This document shows, one piece after another, positions 36,912 to 41,882 of a stretch of DNA of 41,882 bases; positions within the stretch are counted from its first letter, which is position 1, and every line of letters starts with the position of its first letter. The translations under genes and the position numbers were made by a program. The stretch covers positions 12,202-54,083 of the forward strand of contig NZ_JAUNDY010000011.1 of NCBI RefSeq assembly GCF_030525845.1, given 5' to 3'. The notes under the pieces were generated by a model. The model worked only from the letters and a program-made list of their open reading frames with translations. It was not told the DNA's origin and did no database searches. The DNA is from Moraxella sp. Its GTDB lineage: Bacteria; Pseudomonadota; Gammaproteobacteria; Pseudomonadales; Moraxellaceae.

Positions 36912-38012
36912 ATGTCTACTTTGCAACGCACCCCCCTATTTGACGCCCACACCGCTCACAATGGCAAACTTGTGGATTTTGGTGGTTGGGAATTGCCTGT
37001 CAATTATGGCTCACAAATCGCCGAACACGAAGCCGTCCGCACAGACGCAGGTATGTTTGATGTCTCACATATGCTTGTTACCGATGTGACAGGCGACAAC
37101 GCCAAAGCCTTTTTTCAAAAACTGCTCGCCAACGATGTTGCCAAACTTGGTTTTGTCGGCAAAGCCTTGTATTCTGGTATGCTAAACGAACAAGGTGGCG
37201 TGATTGATGATTTGATTGTTTATCGTACCAGCGAGGATGAAAAAACCTACCGTATCGTCTCAAACGGAGCAACCCGTGAAAAAGACACGGCTCATTTTGC
37301 CAAAGTGGGAGCAGAATTTGGCGTAACCCTTACCCCCCGTTATGAGCTTGCAATGCTTGCCGTCCAAGGTCCAAAAGCGGTTGAAAAAATGCTGACCGTC
37401 AAGCCTGAATGGGCGGAAAAAGTAAACGCCCTAAAACCCTTTGTAGGCGTGGACTTAGGCAATGATTGGTTTGTCGCTCGTACAGGCTACACAGGCGAGG
37501 ACGGCGTGGAAGTGGTAATGCCAGCAGGAGAAGCGGTGGCGTTCTTTAACGACTTAGCCAAAGCAGGCGTCCAACCTTGCGGTCTTGGGGCAAGAGATAC
37601 CCTAAGAATGGAAGCGGGTATGAACCTATATGGCAACGATATGACGGACGATGTCAGCCCGCTTGAAGCAGGTATGGGCTGGACGGTGGATTTAAAAAAC
37701 GATGCCCGTGAGTTTATTGGCAAATCGGCACTTATGGCGTTAAAGTCGGCAGGTGTTAAAGCCAAACAAGTCGGACTGCTTTTGGAAGAAAAAGGCGTAA
37801 TGCGTGCGGGAATGGAAGTGGTTACCGACAGTGGCAATGGCATTACCACAAGTGGTGTATTTAGCCCAAGTCTAAATCAATCCATCGCCATTGCTCGTGT
37901 CCCTGCTGATTTTAATGGCGATACAGCAAAAGTGATTATGCGTGGCAAGGAAGTGGAAGTGCGAGTGCTAAAATTGCCATTTGTTAGAAATGGTAAAAAG
38001 CAGTTTGATTGA
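36912..38012 (+). CDS. gcvT: Aminomethyltransferase, glycine cleavage T protein
   Basis: GcvT transfers the methylene group from the aminomethyl-lipoyl H protein to tetrahydrofolate, releasing ammonia. The 366-residue product (E. coli 364) begins [37 protein letters not shown], contains [17 protein letters not shown] and [20 protein letters not shown], and is full length. AAGGATAAATC leads to the ATG. It is the first gene under the glycine riboswitch and is followed by a strong hairpin at 38020-38057. Confidence 0.97.
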   Translation: MSTLQRTPLFDAHTAHNGKLVDFGGWELPVNYGSQIAEHEAVRTDAGMFDVSHMLVTDVTGDNAKAFFQKLLANDVAKLGFVGKALYSGMLNEQGGVIDDLIVYRTSEDEKTYRIVSNGATREKDTAHFAKVGAEFGVTLTPRYELAMLAVQGPKAVEKMLTVKPEWAEKVNALKPFVGVDLGNDWFVARTGYTGEDGVEVVMPAGEAVAFFNDLAKAGVQPCGLGARDTLRMEAGMNLYGNDMTDDVSPLEAGMGWTVDLKNDAREFIGKSALMALKSAGVKAKQVGLLLEEKGVMRAGMEVVTDSGNGITTSGVFSPSLNQSIAIARVPADFNGDTAKVIMRGKEVEVRVLKLPFVRNGKKQFD

Positions 38013-38019
38013 TAGACAA

Positions 38020-38057
38020 CACCCAAAAGTTTTGCTTGTCGCAAATACTTTTGGGTG
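38020..38057 (+). terminator. Strong hairpin after gcvT
   Basis: CACCCAAAAGT pairs with ACTTTTGGGTG, and the stem continues with TTTGC and GCAAA past one bulged T around the loop TTGTC: 16 base pairs. It is followed by GGCTTTTCC rather than a clean T-run, so it may only partly terminate or may stabilise the upstream gcvT mRNA. Confidence 0.6.
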
Positions 38058-38086
38058 GCTTTTCCAAAACAAATAACTGCTTTTAG

Positions 38087-38602
38087 ATGAATAATTTAAA
38101 TTTAACAATCATTCATTTATTGCATAATATGCGAATTTCGCAATCGGCAATTTTATCTGATGATTTTGTAGAAAGTTTAAATTTGAATATAGACAATCCA
38201 AGTTTTTCTGAGAAATTGGAAAGTTTGAATTATTTAGGAGATAGTGGATATATTCAAATTAACAAAGATGAATATATTGGATTAACGTCAAAAGGCGGTG
38301 AATTTTGGGAAAGTGAATTTTTGATTGATTGGAATTTGTATTTTGAATACGGTAGCCAATTTATCAATGATAAAGAATTGACTTTCTTTTATGCAACAAA
38401 CAAAGAAACCGTACAATTAGCGATTGATAATAGCAATGTTTTATTTAATGATTGTGGAATTAAAATAGCTGAAAATTGGCAACCGATTTATTGGAAAGAG
38501 CCTTTTAATGGTTTTTATATTGAAAAAGAATTGGATAGCGAACTTTTGCCTTATTTTGATGAAGTTTTACCAAAATATTGCAAAGATTATCCATTAGAAT
38601 AA
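38087..38602 (+). CDS. Unknown acidic protein inserted between gcvT and gcvH
   Basis: A 171-residue, acidic, soluble protein with no signal peptide. The first half (LLHNMRISQSAILSDDF, then EKLESLNYLGDSGYIQI and YIGLTSKGGEFWESEF) resembles a small winged-helix fold with an 'LT..G..fWE' turn as seen in some immunity-type or regulatory proteins; this is a weak resemblance. The second half is rich in aromatic and acidic residues. Codon use is clearly more AT-rich than gcvT or gcvH. No good ribosome binding site precedes the ATG. Probably an acquired gene riding in the gcv unit; function unknown. Confidence 0.6.
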   Translation: MNNLNLTIIHLLHNMRISQSAILSDDFVESLNLNIDNPSFSEKLESLNYLGDSGYIQINKDEYIGLTSKGGEFWESEFLIDWNLYFEYGSQFINDKELTFFYATNKETVQLAIDNSNVLFNDCGIKIAENWQPIYWKEPFNGFYIEKELDSELLPYFDEVLPKYCKDYPLE

Positions 38603-38632
38603 TCTTTAACCCCAACCCTAACGGAGTTTTTT

Positions 38633-39013
38633 ATGAGTAACATTCCCAGCGAATTGAAATATGTAGCCAGCCACGAATGGTTACGCCTTGAAGCAGACGG
38701 CACGATTACCGTTGGCATTACCGACCACGCCCAAGATTTGCTTGGCGATGTGGTATTTGTGGAATTGCCAGAAGTGGGTCGTGTTGTAGAAAAAGACGAA
38801 GAAGTGGCTGTTGTTGAGTCTGTCAAAGCAGCAAGCGATGTCTATGCCCCAATCGCAGGCGAAATCGTTGAAATCAATGAAGAATTTGTGGACAATCCAG
38901 AATGGGTTAATGAAGACCCTTATGGCAAAGCATGGTTCTTTAAAGTCAAGCCCGCCAACCCTGCCGATTATGACAGCCTAATGAGTGCAGACGAATACGA
39001 AAGCAGTCTGTAA
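38633..39013 (+). CDS. gcvH: Glycine cleavage system H protein
   Basis: GcvH carries the lipoyl arm that shuttles the aminomethyl group between P, T and L proteins. The 126-residue product (E. coli 129) starts with [17 protein letters not shown] and has [22 protein letters not shown] and the lipoylated lysine in [14 protein letters not shown] near residue 64. CGGAG precedes the ATG. It is separated from gcvT by the unknown gene and from gcvP by a palindromic repeat and a lipoprotein gene. Confidence 0.97.
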   Translation: MSNIPSELKYVASHEWLRLEADGTITVGITDHAQDLLGDVVFVELPEVGRVVEKDEEVAVVESVKAASDVYAPIAGEIVEINEEFVDNPEWVNEDPYGKAWFFKVKPANPADYDSLMSADEYESSL

Positions 39014-39022
39014 TAAAAAATG

Positions 39023-39050
39023 GCGTAAGTTCAATTTGGGCTTACGCTAT
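39023..39050 (+). terminator. Hairpin after gcvH
   Basis: GCGTAAG and CTTACGC (extended by A/T and G-T pairs) form a stem around an 11-base loop, ten bases after the gcvH stop. It is followed by TTGGTTTTA. Partial termination is likely because gcvP lies downstream. Confidence 0.5.
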
Positions 39051-39059
39051 TGGTTTTAT

Positions 39060-39126
39060 GGCAAGGTGCGTATTACGCACCGTTTTGGAATGATTGTTAA
39101 AATTGGTGCATGGTATGTACCTTGCC
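39060..39126. repeat. Clover-like palindromic repeat
   Basis: An outer stem GGCAAGGT/ACCTTGCC encloses a perfect 17-nt palindrome GGTGCGTATTACGCACC (39065-39081) and a second hairpin GGTGCA/TGTACC (39105-39121). Elements with GGTGCGTA-TACGCACC arms are common as dispersed intergenic repeats in several proteobacteria, so this is probably a REP/MITE-type element rather than a specific RNA. The whole unit is about 67 bp. No second copy is in the window. Confidence 0.55.
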
Positions 39127-39217
39127 CCAAACTTGATTTAAATTTAATTTAAAATAGCATTTTTAAAAATAGTATTTTCAATTAAATTTAACCCAACCTT
39201 AAATTAAGGAATAATTT

Positions 39218-39892
39218 ATGTCATTCTCAAAATTTACAAAAACCGTCTGCTTAATCTCAATGACTGCAATGATATTACAAGGCTGTGTATCAGGCGCGGT
39301 TTATTCAATGACTACCAATAAAGAACTTAAAACCTTAAATGACAATATTAGATATATTGTTAATCCTGTTGTGAATGGTCAAAGAAATTCTGATGAACTT
39401 ATTATTTTGGGCGATAATTATAGTTACAGGATTTGGGGGCAAGATACCGAAGATTTGGAATGGCTTGCAAAAACACTAAATCCAAAATTTATCAAGGCAA
39501 GCCCCATTCAATTAACTGCCCAAAAACAATTAACAACCGTATCATTTCACTTTGAATATGATACACAAGGGCGAAACTTTAATCACGATGAAGCCATTTT
39601 ATTGGATAAATATTGCACCAATATCAATAATAACAGTGCAAAAAGTTGCATAATGCGATTTAACAGCCAAATGCACGATAAATACACACCAAAACAAACC
39701 CTAACCCCATTACAAGGCAATTATCCAATCTCAATTACCGTTAGGGGTAATCACACTTTCACAAGAGCCTTATTGATGCCATTAGCGATTGCAACTGATA
39801 TTGTAACTTCACCCATTCAACTTTTAAGTGGTGGTGCATACATAGGAGGATTTTTGTGGGCTTGTACTAGCAATCCAAATTGTGTAAATTAA
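39218..39892 (+). CDS. Lipoprotein of unknown function between gcvH and gcvP
   Basis: A 224-residue lipoprotein with signal peptide and lipobox ILQGC (Cys near residue 23). The mature part has an alpha/beta pattern with YSYRIWGQDTEDLEWLAKTLNPKF, a cysteine pair (KYCTN and KSCIM), and a hydrophobic C-terminus (MPLAIATDIVTSPIQLLSGGAYIGGFLWAC), reminiscent of YidQ/YceK-type small lipoproteins only in its end. No function known. It is AT-rich compared with gcvH and gcvP and unrelated to glycine metabolism. AAGGA precedes the ATG. Confidence 0.7.
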   Translation: MSFSKFTKTVCLISMTAMILQGCVSGAVYSMTTNKELKTLNDNIRYIVNPVVNGQRNSDELIILGDNYSYRIWGQDTEDLEWLAKTLNPKFIKASPIQLTAQKQLTTVSFHFEYDTQGRNFNHDEAILLDKYCTNINNNSAKSCIMRFNSQMHDKYTPKQTLTPLQGNYPISITVRGNHTFTRALLMPLAIATDIVTSPIQLLSGGAYIGGFLWACTSNPNCVN

Positions 39893-39940
39893 CTTAAAAT
39901 CCCCTTTTATTTTTAAATCTCAACCCTAAAAGGATAACTT

Positions 39941-41882
39941 ATGTCATTTAACACCTTTTCCGATTTATTTTACGAAAATGCCTTTGTTCATCGTCATCTG
40001 GGCAATAGCACCGATGAAGAACAAGCCCTACTGACTGCGGTGGGGGCAAAAACTTTGGACGAATTTGTGGACTCTGTCGTGCCACAGTCGGTGCGTTTAA
40101 ACAAAGCCCTTGATTTGCCTCCTGCGATGAGTGAGCATAACGCCCTTGCCAAACTTCGTCAAATGGCGGACAACATCACCGTTGCCAAAAGCTACATCGG
40201 TCAAGGCTACTCCCCTGCCCGTCTGCCTGCCGTGATTCAAAGAAATGTGCTAGAAAACCCCGGCTGGTACACCGCCTACACCCCTTATCAAGCCGAGATT
40301 GCCCAAGGGCGTTTGGAAGCCTTGCTAAATTTCCAACAAGTGTGCATTGACTTGACAGGAATGGACTTGGCAGGTGCGTCATTGCTTGACGAAGCCACGG
40401 CAGCCGCCGAAGCAATGGCAATGGCACAGCGGTGCAGTAAATCTAAATCCAATGCCTTTTTTGTGGACAGCCGTACCTACCCACAAACCCTTGATGTGAT
40501 TCACACTCGTGCCAAATATTTTGGCTTTGAGGTCGTGGTGGGCGACTTTGAGACCGCCAAAACTGGCGAGTTCTTTGGGGCGTTTTTCCAATATGTTGGC
40601 AAAGACGGCGATGTCGTGGATTTGACCAATGTCATCAGTGCCGTCAAAGCCAAAGGGGCTTATGCCATTGTTGCAAGCGACATTATGAGCCTTGTGCTAT
40701 TAAAATCCCCTGCCGAAATGGGAGCGGACATTGCCTTAGGTAGCACTCAGCGTTTTGGCATTCCGATGGGCTTTGGGGGTCCACACGCTGCCTATTTTGC
40801 CTTTAAAGACAAAGACAAACGCTCCGCCCCTGGACGCATCATCGGTGTCAGTAAAGACGCACAAGGTGGCACGGCTCTAAGAATGGCTCTGCAAACCCGT
40901 GAACAGCACATTCGCCGTGAAAAGGCAAATTCTAACATTTGTACTTCACAAGTCCTGCTTGCCAACCTTGCTGGTATGTACGCCGTCTATCACGGGGCGA
41001 CAGGGCTAAAACGCATTGCCAGTCGTATTCACGCTTTGGCGGTGGCGTTTTATAATGCCATCAAAGGTGAGTTTACGCCTGTTAGTGATGTGTTTTTTGA
41101 CACGGTAACGGTCAAAACCGACAAGGCAAGCGAGCTTGTCAAACTTGCAAAATCAAAAGGGTATAATCTGTTCCACAAAGGCGACTTGGTCGGTGTATCG
41201 TTCCACGAATTGACCGATGAGAAAGAATTTAATGAGCTGTGTGAAATTTTTGGCGTAACTGGCAATCTTGACAAAGTAGAAAATGTGCTTGGCGGATTAA
41301 ACCGTACGGACGACATTTTGACGCACCCCACCTTTAACAGTTACCACACCGAACATCAGATGTTACGCTACTTAAAATCTTTGGAAGACAAAGATTTGGC
41401 GATGAACCGCTCAATGATTTCGCTTGGCTCTTGTACGATGAAGCTAAACGCCACCAGCGAGATGTTGCCGATTACTTGGAATGAGTTTGCAAATGTACAC
41501 CCATTTGCCCCAAGTGAAGACACCAAAGGCTACATTGAAATGATAGCCAGCCTACAAGAGCAGTTAAAGGCAATCACAGGCTTTGATGAAATCAGTATGC
41601 AACCAAACTCTGGGGCAAGCGGTGAATATGCAGGACTTCTTGCCATTCGCCGTTATCACGAAGCAAACGGCAACAATGACCGCACGGTCTGCCTAATCCC
41701 TCGTTCGGCTCACGGCACCAACCCTGCCACCGCCCAGATGATGGGAATGCAAGTGGTGGTGGTTGCCACAGACGAAAACGGCAATGTGGACATTGACGAT
41801 TTAAAAGCCAAGTGCGAACAGCACTCGGATAAACTTGGGGCGTTGATGATTACTTATCCGTCCACGCACGGGGTGTTTGAAG
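39941..41882 (+). CDS. gcvP: Glycine dehydrogenase (P protein), 3' end outside the window
   Basis: GcvP decarboxylates glycine with PLP and loads the aminomethyl group on GcvH. The frame is open from the ATG at 39941 (behind AAAAGGATAA) to the window edge, giving the first 647 of about 950 residues. Visible landmarks are HRHLGNSTDEEQ at the N-terminus, YTAYTPYQAEIAQGRLEALLNFQ, LLDEATAAAEAMAMA, GALGSTQRFG-like GSTQRFGIPMGFGGPHAA, and MISLGSCTMKLNATSEM near residue 493, where the C-terminal catalytic half begins. The PLP-binding lysine is expected beyond the edge. Nothing suggests a frameshift in the visible part. Confidence 0.96.
   Translation, partial: MSFNTFSDLFYENAFVHRHLGNSTDEEQALLTAVGAKTLDEFVDSVVPQSVRLNKALDLPPAMSEHNALAKLRQMADNITVAKSYIGQGYSPARLPAVIQRNVLENPGWYTAYTPYQAEIAQGRLEALLNFQQVCIDLTGMDLAGASLLDEATAAAEAMAMAQRCSKSKSNAFFVDSRTYPQTLDVIHTRAKYFGFEVVVGDFETAKTGEFFGAFFQYVGKDGDVVDLTNVISAVKAKGAYAIVASDIMSLVLLKSPAEMGADIALGSTQRFGIPMGFGGPHAAYFAFKDKDKRSAPGRIIGVSKDAQGGTALRMALQTREQHIRREKANSNICTSQVLLANLAGMYAVYHGATGLKRIASRIHALAVAFYNAIKGEFTPVSDVFFDTVTVKTDKASELVKLAKSKGYNLFHKGDLVGVSFHELTDEKEFNELCEIFGVTGNLDKVENVLGGLNRTDDILTHPTFNSYHTEHQMLRYLKSLEDKDLAMNRSMISLGSCTMKLNATSEMLPITWNEFANVHPFAPSEDTKGYIEMIASLQEQLKAITGFDEISMQPNSGASGEYAGLLAIRRYHEANGNNDRTVCLIPRSAHGTNPATAQMMGMQVVVVATDENGNVDIDDLKAKCEQHSDKLGALMITYPSTHGVFE

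Overview
The window looks like the chromosome of a gammaproteobacterium of the family Moraxellaceae, most likely a Moraxella species. This rests on moderately AT-rich DNA with A/T-rich intergenic regions, the gamma/beta gene order rplM-rpsI-petABC-sspA-sspB, the lptE-holA pair downstream of leuS, dut and argB in one transcription unit, and a poly-G phase-variation tract of the kind known in Moraxella. No database was searched, so the genus is an inference. The window is mostly core genome: I see no prophage, insertion sequence or CRISPR array.

Layout. 1-257: non-coding, with a perfect 24-bp palindrome. 258-1333 (-): lrgA-lrgB type membrane pair. 1453-3134 (-): guaB behind a strong promoter and a long leader that carries a 14-codon ORF and an intrinsic terminator. 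3244-3540 (+): Kazal-like lipoprotein. 3584-4999 (-): cysS. 5075-8330 (-): macA-macB efflux operon. 8493-8951 (-): secreted Cys-rich protein. 8983-14071 (-): leuS, EF-hand protein, small membrane protein, lptE, holA. 14173-15116 (+): Spx/ArsC-like protein and a secreted protein. 15204-16196 (-): DUF4349-type lipoprotein. 16291-18256 (-): dut, Sel1-repeat protein, argB. 18374-18727 (+): tRNA-Lys x2 and tRNA-Asn. 18782-19743 (+): lipoprotein with a 14-G tract inside its promoter spacer. 19980-20969 (-): NadM-Nudix fusion. 21071-21682 (+): nfuA. 21744-22289 (+): His-rich lipoprotein behind a Zur-like operator. 22336-26489 (-): ppk1, ychJ-like gene, thiI. 26667-31918 (+): rplM-rpsI, petABC, sspA-sspB. 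32050-34104 (+): metG. 34270-35413 (-): rpsF-rpsR-rplI. 35548-36447 (-): membrane protein and YcgL. 36517-41882 (+): promoter, tandem glycine riboswitch, gcvT, unknown ORF, gcvH, palindromic repeat, lipoprotein, and gcvP, which runs off the right edge.

The genes serve translation (three aminoacyl-tRNA synthetases, five ribosomal proteins, tRNAs, thiI), respiration (bc1 complex), nucleotide, NAD and arginine metabolism (guaB, dut, nadM, argB), envelope assembly and efflux (lptE, macAB, several lipoproteins), stress and phosphate storage (sspAB, ppk1), and glycine catabolism (gcv). The most interesting parts are regulatory: the guaB leader ORF plus attenuator-like terminator, the poly-G promoter, the Zur-like site before a histidine-rich lysozyme-inhibitor-like lipoprotein, and a tandem glycine riboswitch with an extra hairpin in its linker and a nested terminator-like expression platform.
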